Source of the DNA: an uncultured Bacteroidota bacterium
GTDB taxonomy: Bacteria; Bacteroidota; Bacteroidia; Chitinophagales; Chitinophagaceae
Length of the DNA stretch: 5,630 bases
NCBI GenBank assembly: GCA_903835145.1
Contig: CAILMA010000371.1
Span: 1-5,630 of the forward strand
Direction of reading: 5' to 3'
Shown here: positions 1 through 5,143 of the stretch, piece by piece
Position numbering within the stretch: the stretch's first letter is position 1
How the letters are laid out: every line of letters begins with the position of its first letter
The notes under the pieces: model-generated
Told to the model about the DNA's origin: nothing
Seen by the model: the letters and a program-made list of their open reading frames with translations, nothing else
Databases searched by the model: none
Made by a program: the position numbers and the translations under genes

Positions 1-247
1 CGGTATGCTGAAATAATACAGGAAGTAATTCGAAGGTATTTAATTCCATTTGTTGTAATAATGTTTCGAAGGGCCTTTTCAATTCCAGCTTTCCCTTGCT
101 AATTTTTATTGCAATTTCCCATAAAGAGGCTATGCTTATATATATGTTTGCTTCTGGGTCATCAATGGCATTATTAGCCTTTCTGGAAAGCTGTGGATCT
201 TCAGTAATATACCATAGGAATGCATGTGTATCCAATAGGTAATTCAT
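1..247 (-). CDS. PIN-domain (VapC-like) type II toxin, C-terminus cut by window edge
   Basis: Probable RNA-cleaving toxin of a type II toxin-antitoxin pair. The frame reads leftward from an ATG at 247 for 82 codons and is open at the window edge. The N-terminus MNYLLDTHAFLWYI is the hallmark start of the PIN_Sll0205-like branch of the PIN family, with the first catalytic acid at Asp6. A second acid, Glu44, lies in SLWEIAIK, also typical. PIN toxins of this type are about 125-130 residues long, so roughly 45 residues, including the later catalytic aspartates, lie outside the window. That means integrity of the active site cannot be judged. The start overlaps the antitoxin stop in a TAATG arrangement sharing one base, which implies translational coupling and fixes the start. 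Known family members are Mg-dependent ribonucleases acting on tRNA or rRNA; the target here is unknown. Confidence 0.9.
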   Translation of the reverse strand, partial: MNYLLDTHAFLWYITEDPQLSRKANNAIDDPEANIYISIASLWEIAIKISKGKLELKRPFETLLQQMELNTFELLPVLFQHT

Positions 248-450
248 TACATATATTCTTTGAAATCATCAAGCGGTTCATCAAAGTCGGGTGACATTAC
301 AAACATTCCTTTTGCGCTCCCTGCCTTGCGTGTGATTTTTTTCTTTGGTGTACGTGATTTTTCTGCTAAAAAATCAATAAAGTCCGTTACCTCCTGTTTC
401 AGGTTATCAGGCAATGTATCCAATTTCGAAAGTATGGTATAACTACTCAT
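247..450 (-). CDS. DUF2281-type antitoxin of the VapBC-like pair
   Basis: Antitoxin partner of the adjacent PIN toxin, 67 residues. The N-terminal half (about residues 7-31, LSKLDTLPDNLKQEVTDFID onward) is a predicted helix that matches the DUF2281 pattern of LP..L..EV.DFIDFL. A basic linker follows (TPKKKITRKAG, residues 34-44). The C-terminal tail, GSAKGMFVMSPDFDEPLDDF plus KEYM, is the conserved segment by which this family is thought to block the toxin active site. The gene comes first and the toxin follows with a 1-nt overlap, the usual antitoxin-toxin order and stoichiometry control. Antitoxins of such pairs usually repress their own promoter, but no clear operator is visible here. The start codon at 450 follows an A/T-rich leader without Shine-Dalgarno sequence, normal for Bacteroidota. 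Confidence 0.9.
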   Translation of the reverse strand: MSSYTILSKLDTLPDNLKQEVTDFIDFLAEKSRTPKKKITRKAGSAKGMFVMSPDFDEPLDDFKEYM

Positions 451-472
451 GACAATTTGATTTTGCTGTTAG

Positions 473-480
473 CAAAGTTA
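473..480 (-). promoter_or_regulatory. Candidate -7 promoter element of the toxin-antitoxin operon
   Basis: Read on the minus strand the sequence is TAACTTTG, a full match to the Bacteroidota -7 consensus TAnnTTTG. Transcription would start near 469, leaving an A/T-rich leader of about 20 nt before the antitoxin ATG at 450, a typical length. No TTG is found at the expected -33 position (the minus strand there reads ATGCAAA), so the call rests on one element and the spacing. Confidence 0.45.
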
Positions 481-550
481 AAAAAAATGGGTGAAAGTTT
501 GCATACCTTGGTACCTTAAGCATAAAATGAGGTCACTATTTGGAAAAATA

Positions 551-630
551 TTTCAATGCAAAGTTCGCAAAGCAAAGCGCAAAGGATGTCTTGTGTCTTT
601 GCGTACCCTTTGTGCCTTCTTTGCGGTTAA
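551..630. repeat. GCAAAG/CTTTGC imperfect inverted repeat (dispersed intergenic element type)
   Basis: The left arm carries GCAAAG at 558-563, 567-572, 572-577 and 579-584. The right arm carries CTTTGC at 597-602 and 619-624 and the variant CTTTGTG at 608-614. The innermost pair, CGCAAAG (578-584) with CTTTGCG (597-603), is a perfect 7-bp stem around a 12-nt loop. The outer units extend the pairing imperfectly. From general familiarity, intergenic elements made of repeated CTTTGCG/CGCAAAG words, often ending in CTTTGCGGTTAA as here at 619-630, recur in many Bacteroidota genomes. The copy number in this genome cannot be seen from one window. It lies between the divergent antitoxin and DAHP synthase genes and overlaps neither. 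Function is unknown; a role as a structured RNA, a terminator-like barrier or a protein-binding repeat is speculation. Confidence 0.7.
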
Positions 631-681
631 CCTTTTTGGTTCTTGCTTGTCCAATTTAGGTAATCCGGGATTTTAGAACCA

Positions 682-714
682 TTGCGCAACATCATATCCT
701 AACCCGTACCTTTG
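682..714 (+). promoter_or_regulatory. Promoter of the DAHP synthase gene
   Basis: TTG at 682-684 and TACCTTTG at 707-714 are separated by 22 nt, within the 17-23 nt range described for Bacteroidota promoters (TTG, then TAnnTTTG). The -7 element ends only 3 nt before the ATG at 718, so transcription would start at or within a few bases of the start codon, giving a leaderless or nearly leaderless mRNA. Confidence 0.55.
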
Positions 715-717
715 CAT

Positions 718-1794
718 ATGTCTTTTTTTAAAACAGCAAAGCCCTTCATTATTGCGGGGCCGTGCAGTGCAGAAACCAGGGAGCAAGTATTAGAGACGGC
801 GGCAGCTTTGTCTGCTATGAAGATACAGCTGTTCAGGGCGGGAATCTGGAAGCCGAGGACGCGTCCAGGGTCGTTTGAGGGTAATGGAGTAGTGGCGATA
901 GAATGGCTAAATGAAGCCCGGGATTTAAATAATATTAAGTATACTATTGAGGTTGCTGATACGGAGCATGTAGAACTGGCCCTAAAAAATGGTGCAGACG
1001 CACTGTGGATAGGCGCCCGTACTACAGTCAATCCATTTCAGGTGCAGCGGCTCGCAGAGGCGCTGCGCGGTGTTGATATTCCGGTTATGGTGAAGAACCC
1101 GGTTAATACCGACGTGGATCTGTGGCTGGGCGGCATAGAGCGGTTTGAAGCTATGGGTATTAAAGACGTGGCAGCGATACACAGAGGTTTTTCGGGCTAC
1201 AGCGCTGTAGGTGGCATGAGAAACCAACCCAACTGGCCTATACCGATAGAATTAAAAAGAAGACGACCTGAATTGCCTATTATTTGCGACCCCAGCCATA
1301 TTACAGGGAAGCGCAGCCGAATAGCAGAAGTGGCCCAGAAGGCAATGGATATGCATTTTGACGGGCTTATGATAGAAACTCACCCCCGGCCTGATGAAGC
1401 CTGGACCGATGCAGCCCAGCAAGTGAATCCTGCACAACTCAAAGACATACTGGAGCATCTTGTAATAAGAGATGAATTCACCAACGATATGAGCAGCCAG
1501 GTGCAGCTGGAGTACCTGCGCCAGCTAATGGATAACCTTGATGCGGAGATTATAGATCTCGTGGCTAAGCGGCTTGATCTGAGCCTACAGATTGGCGAGA
1601 TAAAAAAGAACAGCAACATGACTGCCTACCAGCCGGCACGCTGGAGGGAGATAGTGGAGACCGCAAGCGAACGCGCGCAAAGCCACAAGCTTTCTAAAGA
1701 ATTTATAATAGAACTTTACGAGAAAATACACCATGAGAGCATAAGACGGCAGTTATCTATACTTGGCACAATGGAAAAAGAAATAAAAAAGTAA
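718..1794 (+). CDS. aroF: Bifunctional 3-deoxy-7-phosphoheptulonate synthase / chorismate mutase (type II, AroQ)
   Basis: Fusion enzyme of 358 residues in aromatic amino acid synthesis. The N-terminal domain (about 8-250) condenses phosphoenolpyruvate with erythrose 4-phosphate to DAHP, the first shikimate step. The C-terminal domain (about 262-350) converts chorismate to prephenate. DAHP synthase motifs are GPCSAE (14-19), KPRT (45-48), IGAR (98-101), KNPVN (126-130), HRG (155-157) and DPSH (191-194). Likely metal ligands are Cys16, His194, Glu220 and Asp231. The helical AroQ domain keeps Arg268, Arg285, Lys296, Glu311, Ser341 and Gln345 at the spacing expected from the E. coli mutase. It is therefore the short type I-beta enzyme with a C-terminal mutase, as in other Bacteroidota; in related fusions the mutase domain mediates feedback control by prephenate. 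An in-frame TTG at 712 lies inside the promoter, so ATG 718 is the start. The symbol aroF follows the common label of this family; aroG is also used. Confidence 0.95.
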   Translation: MSFFKTAKPFIIAGPCSAETREQVLETAAALSAMKIQLFRAGIWKPRTRPGSFEGNGVVAIEWLNEARDLNNIKYTIEVADTEHVELALKNGADALWIGARTTVNPFQVQRLAEALRGVDIPVMVKNPVNTDVDLWLGGIERFEAMGIKDVAAIHRGFSGYSAVGGMRNQPNWPIPIELKRRRPELPIICDPSHITGKRSRIAEVAQKAMDMHFDGLMIETHPRPDEAWTDAAQQVNPAQLKDILEHLVIRDEFTNDMSSQVQLEYLRQLMDNLDAEIIDLVAKRLDLSLQIGEIKKNSNMTAYQPARWREIVETASERAQSHKLSKEFIIELYEKIHHESIRRQLSILGTMEKEIKK

Positions 1795-1820
1795 TTTTAC
1801 CCGAATAAACACATTTTACA

Positions 1821-2615
1821 TTGGCGCTCAAACAGCACTTAGATTACAAAGTACGCTTCGATCAGCAGGTTGAAAACTCTTCATCATATGTTTTGCCCTT
1901 TATAGAGCAGACAAAAACAATTGGCGCCGGTACTAATGTATTGGAAATAGGCACTGCTGAAGGCGGTGTATTGCTGCCATTTAAAGAAAAAGGTTGTTAT
2001 TGCGTGGGTGTAGACCTCAATCCCGAGCGTATAGTGCTGGCCAACGACTTACTCAAAAAGGAAGTGGCCGAGGGGAAAATGAAATTCCTTTATCAGAATG
2101 TTTACGATGAGGCTTTTCTTAAGCAATACGGCAACTTTTTTGACCTGATCATTCTTAAAGATGTGATAGAGCATGTGCCTGAGCAGGAAAAATTTATACC
2201 GTATCTTAAAAAATTGCTGCGCCCCGGTGGACAGATATTTTTCGGTTTCCCGCCGTGGTATATGCCATTTGGTGGCCACCAGCAGGTGTGCCGCAGGAAG
2301 TGGGCAAGTGTATTGCCGTACTACCACATATTGCCGCGCTTTCTTTACAAAGGTATTTTAAAGGCTGCCGGTGAAGACAAAGAAGTGATAGCTGAGCTGA
2401 TGGAAATAAAGGATACCCAAATTACTATAGAGCGCTTTGAGCGGATTGTGAAAAAAAGCAACCTCAGGGTGCTGAATAAACTGGATTACCTGATAAACCC
2501 AATCTACAAATACAAGTTTGGCCTGCAGCCCCGCAAGCAACTTGCGCCTATTACAAAGATTCCTTACTTCAGAGATTTTGTAACTACCTGTGTGTACTAC
2601 AGCGTAGGGGAATAA
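1821..2615 (+). CDS. Class I SAM-dependent methyltransferase, TTG start
   Basis: Protein of 264 residues with a Rossmann-type SAM-binding core. Motif I is VLEIGTAEGG (40-49), the acidic residue binding the ribose is in GVDLNPERI (63-71), motif post-II is DLIILKDVIEHV (108-119), and the LRPGGQIFF segment (133-141) is the usual strand after motif III. After it comes an unusual aromatic stretch, GFPPWYMPFGGHQQ (142-155), likely a substrate-pocket element. The C-terminal part (about 156-264) is rich in Tyr, Lys and Arg and could contact a sugar or lipid acceptor, but the substrate is not evident. An in-frame stop at 1806 and the absence of ATG before residue 87 leave TTG at 1821 as the only sensible start. 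It follows the DAHP synthase stop by 26 nt without terminator or clear promoter, so cotranscription is likely. A direct role in aromatic synthesis is not implied. The family is certain, the reaction unknown. Confidence 0.85.
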   Translation: MALKQHLDYKVRFDQQVENSSSYVLPFIEQTKTIGAGTNVLEIGTAEGGVLLPFKEKGCYCVGVDLNPERIVLANDLLKKEVAEGKMKFLYQNVYDEAFLKQYGNFFDLIILKDVIEHVPEQEKFIPYLKKLLRPGGQIFFGFPPWYMPFGGHQQVCRRKWASVLPYYHILPRFLYKGILKAAGEDKEVIAELMEIKDTQITIERFERIVKKSNLRVLNKLDYLINPIYKYKFGLQPRKQLAPITKIPYFRDFVTTCVYYSVGE

Positions 2616-2627
2616 TTATTATTTGAT

Positions 2628-2732
2628 TTAGAAGCCCCACTTGAGCAACACATAAAGTGCTGCCATGAACAGTGTGAACGCCAGTAACATGTAGGTGGCG
2701 AGTTTTCTTATTTTTTCCGGAGTGTATTTCAT
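2628..2732 (-). CDS. Small single-pass membrane protein of unknown function (34 residues)
   Basis: A short frame starting at ATG 2732 and ending in TAA encodes 34 residues. The N-terminus MKYTPEKIRKLATY is basic and amphipathic, followed by a hydrophobic stretch from about residue 12 to 30 (LLAFTLFMAALYVLLK), then the short tail WGF. This is the shape of a single-span inner-membrane peptide with the basic end in the cytoplasm. The codon use is ordinary and there is no low-complexity bias, which argues for a real gene despite its size. Upstream is an A/T-rich stretch without Shine-Dalgarno sequence, normal for the phylum. It lies tail to tail with the methyltransferase (12 nt between stops) and starts 16 nt past the terminator hairpin of the lipoprotein gene, so it depends on read-through or a promoter hidden near the hairpin. 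I do not recognise a named family. Confidence 0.7.
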   Translation of the reverse strand: MKYTPEKIRKLATYMLLAFTLFMAALYVLLKWGF

Positions 2733-2742
2733 CGTTATTTAG

Positions 2743-2776
2743 AAAATTGGGGAAACCGTATCGCTACGGTTTCCCC
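2743..2776 (-). terminator. Rho-independent terminator of the lipoprotein gene
   Basis: GGGGAAACCGTA (2749-2760) pairs perfectly with TACGGTTTCCCC (2765-2776): a 12-bp stem with a 4-nt loop. Read on the minus strand the stem is followed by AATTTTCT, a short T-tract, so it terminates leftward transcription about 30 nt after the lipoprotein stop at 2806. On the plus strand the following bases (GAATAATAAAATTG) are not T-rich, so it is less likely, though not excluded, to stop transcripts from the methyltransferase side. Confidence 0.85.
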
Positions 2777-2805
2777 GAATAATAAAATTGTTTACGTGTA
2801 ATCGT

Positions 2806-3660
2806 CTATTTTTTAACGATATCAGTAGCTGACAAGTTAAATTCTCTTGTGCCAGAAGTTTGTGGGCCTTCAGCTGGTTTGCCATCTTTATCCACAAGGG
2901 TAAGTACCACTTTACATTTTCCGGTACCCAGGTTCTGAATAAAGTTTGATTCCCATTTGTCAATGGTAGTGCTCAAAGTTTGGGTTGGTATTGTTTCATT
3001 GCTTATGTCGGCCTTCACTTTATAACCGTCAGCAGCGAGTGTGCCATGCCAAACATAGAAATCGAGCAGGATGTTGGCTGTATCCTTGCCTATATAATCG
3101 CCTTTAGGGCGGCTATAAAACAGGAGTGGTGTTTTTGGGTCTTCCAGCTTTTTGAAATTGCCTTTTTCATCAATTTTAAAGTGAATCATTACAGCGGCTT
3201 CCTTATTTTTCAAAGACTCGTGATAAGATCGGGAAAGGAAACAAAGCAGGTAATGTTCGGTGCCGTTAGCAAGTGTAATTTCATTCTTAGGTTCGTACAG
3301 CGCTTTGTAAGGAGCATTGTCTAAAATAAAGTGAATGTGCTGACCATCTTTTGAATTAGCGCAAGACTTTGTGCCATTGTCGGCAGTCTGGCCCTTCAAT
3401 TCATATCCTTTAACATCGAAAGCAAAAGAAACTTTTGCAGAGTCTTTACCCACTTTTTCAGCGGTTGGGCTTTTCATGGTAAGTGTTGCACCCGCAAATT
3501 CAGGCGATGCCCCTACCTTAGCGATAGCTACAGCCGCGCGCGGGACGCTTTTCGTTGAATCGGCAGAACCAGTGCTGCCAGCTGGCGCACTGTTGTTGCA
3601 CGAAGAAAAACCAAATGCCGCCATAGCAGCTACTGCAGAAAATTGTACGAGTGTTTTCAT
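2806..3660 (-). CDS. Putative lipoprotein of unknown function with an HxH motif
   Basis: A 284-residue predicted lipoprotein. Residues 1-20 form a signal peptide: Lys2, a hydrophobic core (about 4-18), then FSSC with the lipidated Cys21. A Ser/Ala/Gly/Thr-rich flexible linker follows (22-40). The mature part (about 45-280) looks rich in beta strands, with alternating polar and hydrophobic residues. A first part (about 55-160) contains the GQHIHFILDNAPYKALYEP segment with His108 and His110. A second part (about 190-280, from DFYVWHG to VVLTLVDKDGKP) resembles an immunoglobulin-like sandwich. The HxH segment is reminiscent of small periplasmic domains such as DUF4399, but I cannot assign the family. 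No acidic or Lys-rich surface-export signal follows Cys21, which slightly favours a periplasm-facing lipoprotein. It is a single gene with its own terminator and diverges from the aminotransferase gene. No function is proposed. Confidence 0.85.
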   Translation of the reverse strand: MKTLVQFSAVAAMAAFGFSSCNNSAPAGSTGSADSTKSVPRAAVAIAKVGASPEFAGATLTMKSPTAEKVGKDSAKVSFAFDVKGYELKGQTADNGTKSCANSKDGQHIHFILDNAPYKALYEPKNEITLANGTEHYLLCFLSRSYHESLKNKEAAVMIHFKIDEKGNFKKLEDPKTPLLFYSRPKGDYIGKDTANILLDFYVWHGTLAADGYKVKADISNETIPTQTLSTTIDKWESNFIQNLGTGKCKVVLTLVDKDGKPAEGPQTSGTREFNLSATDIVKK

Positions 3661-3828
3661 TTTCAGAATATTTAGTACGAAATTAATATCTTATTTCGGG
3701 AAACGGTCTAAAAATCTGAAATTTTCTCATTGCGGAACCTGCATTCCCGGGTCGTTCCAGAGTTAGCTCTTATCATTTTTTCAGAAAATTTTAAGTATTA
3801 AAGTTCCTTGTCTAACGTTTGGAACTGT
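3661..3828. other. Divergent intergenic region between lipoprotein and aminotransferase genes
   Basis: Together with the promoter at 3808-3836, this stretch separates two divergent genes by 199 nt. It is A/T-rich. It contains a perfect 9-bp inverted repeat, AAATTTTCT (3719-3727) and AGAAAATTT (3783-3791), 55 nt apart, and a short GGAAC (3734-3738)/GTTCC (3754-3758) pair. Both could arise by chance in such sequence. I see no convincing gene, riboswitch or RNA gene here. Confidence 0.4.
3678..3685 (-). promoter_or_regulatory. Weak candidate -7 element of the lipoprotein gene
   Basis: On the minus strand this reads TAATTTCG, one mismatch from TAnnTTTG, and would start transcription near 3674, about 14 nt before the ATG at 3660. 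No good TTG is found upstream at the right spacing, so the call is weak. Confidence 0.25.
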
Positions 3829-3836
3829 TACTTTTG
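3808..3836 (+). promoter_or_regulatory. Promoter of the KdnA-like aminotransferase gene
   Basis: TTG at 3808-3810 and TACTTTTG at 3829-3836 are 18 nt apart, a full match to the Bacteroidota promoter pattern. Transcription would start near 3840, giving an A/T-rich leader of about 20 nt before ATG 3860. This is the best promoter in the window and marks the aminotransferase as the start of a transcription unit. Confidence 0.7.
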
Positions 3837-3859
3837 TCTGTAATTAAAATCTGTACGAT

Positions 3860-5077
3860 ATGCCAGGCTACGAATTATTTGGCGCTGCTGAGCGCAAGGA
3901 AGTAAATGATGTGTTGGAAACCGGCATATTGATGCGTTATGGTTTTGATGGTCCGCGCCAGGGCATTTGGAAGGCGAAAGAGCTTGAAGCGGAAATTTGT
4001 AAAACTTTTGGTGCCGGCTATACGCAGCTGGTAAGCAGCGGCACTGCAGCGCTTACCACAGCAATGGCTGCATTGGGCATTGGCGCAGGCGACGAAGTGA
4101 TAATGCCTACGTTCACTTTTGTGGCAAGTATTGAAGCAGTGCTTTCCGTTGGTGCAATACCTGTGCCTGTGGATATTGATGAGACGCTTACACTGGACCC
4201 CAAGGCAGTAGAAGCAGCCATTACCAGCCGCACCAAGGCTGTAATGCCAGTGCACATGTGTGGCAGTATGGCCCAGCTCGATGAGCTTAAAGCCATATGT
4301 GCAGAACATAAGCTGCTGCTGCTGGAGGATGCATGCCAGGCAATAGGCGCAACTTATAAAGGCAAACACCTTGGCACTATTGGCGATGCTGGTACTTTGT
4401 CTTTCGATTTTGTAAAAATAATAACCTGTGCAGAGGGTGGTGCTGTACTTACCAATAAGGAAAGTACTTACGAGAAATGCGACCAGTATTCAGACCACGG
4501 CCACGACCATAAAGGCAAGGACAGGGGTGCTGACCTGCACCCATATCTGGGCTATAATTACCGTATTTCTGAGCTGCATGCAGCCGTTGGGCTGGCACAA
4601 GTGAGGAGGCTCGCTGAGTTTCTTGCGCTGCAAAGGAAAAACCACAGCATCATTCATAATGCTTTAAAGGGTATTGATGGTGTAACCTTCAGGGTTATAC
4701 CAGACCCTGCGGGCGATACAGGATCTTTCCTTTCGTTCTTCCTGCCAACGGAAGAGCTCACAAAAGAAGTTGTGGCTGCGTTCCAGGCAGCGGGAATAGC
4801 CGGTAATTTCTATTGGTATGACAACAACTGGCACTACATACGCAAGTGGAAACACCTGCAGAGCGGTAGCTGGATGCACCGGTTTTATGATGAGCAAAAG
4901 AAGCAGGTGATGCATTATTCTAACCAGGCATTTCCGCAAAGCGATGCTATTATGGGCAGGTGTATATCATCGGCCATAAGCCTCATCTGGACAGAAGAAC
5001 AGGCTAAGGAACGCGGCGCAGGAATGGCAGCAATAATTAAAAATGTGCTTGCAAAAGCTGCACATCCCGTTGGCTAA
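3860..5077 (+). CDS. kdnA: DegT/DnrJ/EryC1/StrS-family PLP aminotransferase, KdnA-like (Kdo8N transaminase)
   Basis: PLP-dependent sugar aminotransferase of 405 residues with a fold-type I core. SSGTAAL (59-65) binds the cofactor phosphate, EDACQAIG (156-163) carries the Asp157 that pairs with the PLP ring nitrogen, and SFDFVKIITCAEGG (181-194) contains the Schiff-base Lys186. Several segments recall KdnA of Shewanella, which makes 8-amino-3,8-dideoxy-manno-octulosonate (Kdo8N) from 8-oxo-Kdo and glutamate: the start MPGYELFG, HMCGSMAQLDELKAIC (132-147), YSDHGHDHKGKDRGAD (210-225), YNYRISELHAAVGLAQ (232-247) and FYWYDNNWHY (317-326). This comparison is from memory, so the specific activity is an inference, while the family is certain. 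The product would alter the inner-core Kdo of lipopolysaccharide. KdnB, the dehydrogenase making the substrate, is not nearby. Other possible activities are transamination of a different 8-oxo or keto sugar. It has its own promoter; the next gene begins 66 nt downstream. Confidence 0.85.
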   Translation: MPGYELFGAAERKEVNDVLETGILMRYGFDGPRQGIWKAKELEAEICKTFGAGYTQLVSSGTAALTTAMAALGIGAGDEVIMPTFTFVASIEAVLSVGAIPVPVDIDETLTLDPKAVEAAITSRTKAVMPVHMCGSMAQLDELKAICAEHKLLLLEDACQAIGATYKGKHLGTIGDAGTLSFDFVKIITCAEGGAVLTNKESTYEKCDQYSDHGHDHKGKDRGADLHPYLGYNYRISELHAAVGLAQVRRLAEFLALQRKNHSIIHNALKGIDGVTFRVIPDPAGDTGSFLSFFLPTEELTKEVVAAFQAAGIAGNFYWYDNNWHYIRKWKHLQSGSWMHRFYDEQKKQVMHYSNQAFPQSDAIMGRCISSAISLIWTEEQAKERGAGMAAIIKNVLAKAAHPVG

Positions 5078-5133
5078 ACGAATCAGACTTAACAGTAACT
5101 TTCTTTGTAACTTTTTATATTCTACTAATTACC

Positions 5134-5138
5134 AGGGA
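5134..5138 (+). promoter_or_regulatory. Shine-Dalgarno-like site before the DUF58 gene
   Basis: AGGGA lies 5 nt before ATG 5144. It supports that start codon and is notable because the other genes in the window lack such a site. Imperfect -7-like words upstream (TAACTTTC at 5096-5103, TAACTTTT at 5108-5115) could give a separate promoter, but neither is a full match, so cotranscription with the aminotransferase gene remains possible. Confidence 0.4.
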
Positions 5139-5143
5139 TACCA

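Noticed and set aside
491..676. 61-codon open frame on the plus strand through the intergenic repeat
   Set aside because: It is made largely of the GCAAAG/CTTTGC repeat read as codons, has no family resemblance, and its composition (Cys, Lys, Phe rich) is that of translated repeat.
712..717. TTG at 712 as start of DAHP synthase
   Set aside because: It lies inside the TACCTTTG promoter element and only two codons before a normal ATG at 718.
2611..2620. Palindrome AATAATTATT at the methyltransferase stop as a terminator
   Set aside because: Pure A/T, no loop and no following T-tract, so it cannot form a stable hairpin.
2980..3766. Two plus-strand open frames antisense to the lipoprotein gene (2980-3324, 3371-3766)
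   Set aside because: They are shadows of the minus-strand gene, which has a signal peptide, lipobox and terminator; the antisense translations have no domain features.
3719..3791. 9-bp inverted repeat AAATTTTCT/AGAAAATTT as an operator or RNA structure
   Set aside because: Both halves are A/T-only apart from one base, the 55-nt spacing is wide, and such pairs are expected by chance in this composition.
3875..4369. 164-codon minus-strand open frame within the aminotransferase gene
   Set aside because: It is opposite a certain PLP enzyme; the His/Cys-rich translation is a by-product of the coding strand.
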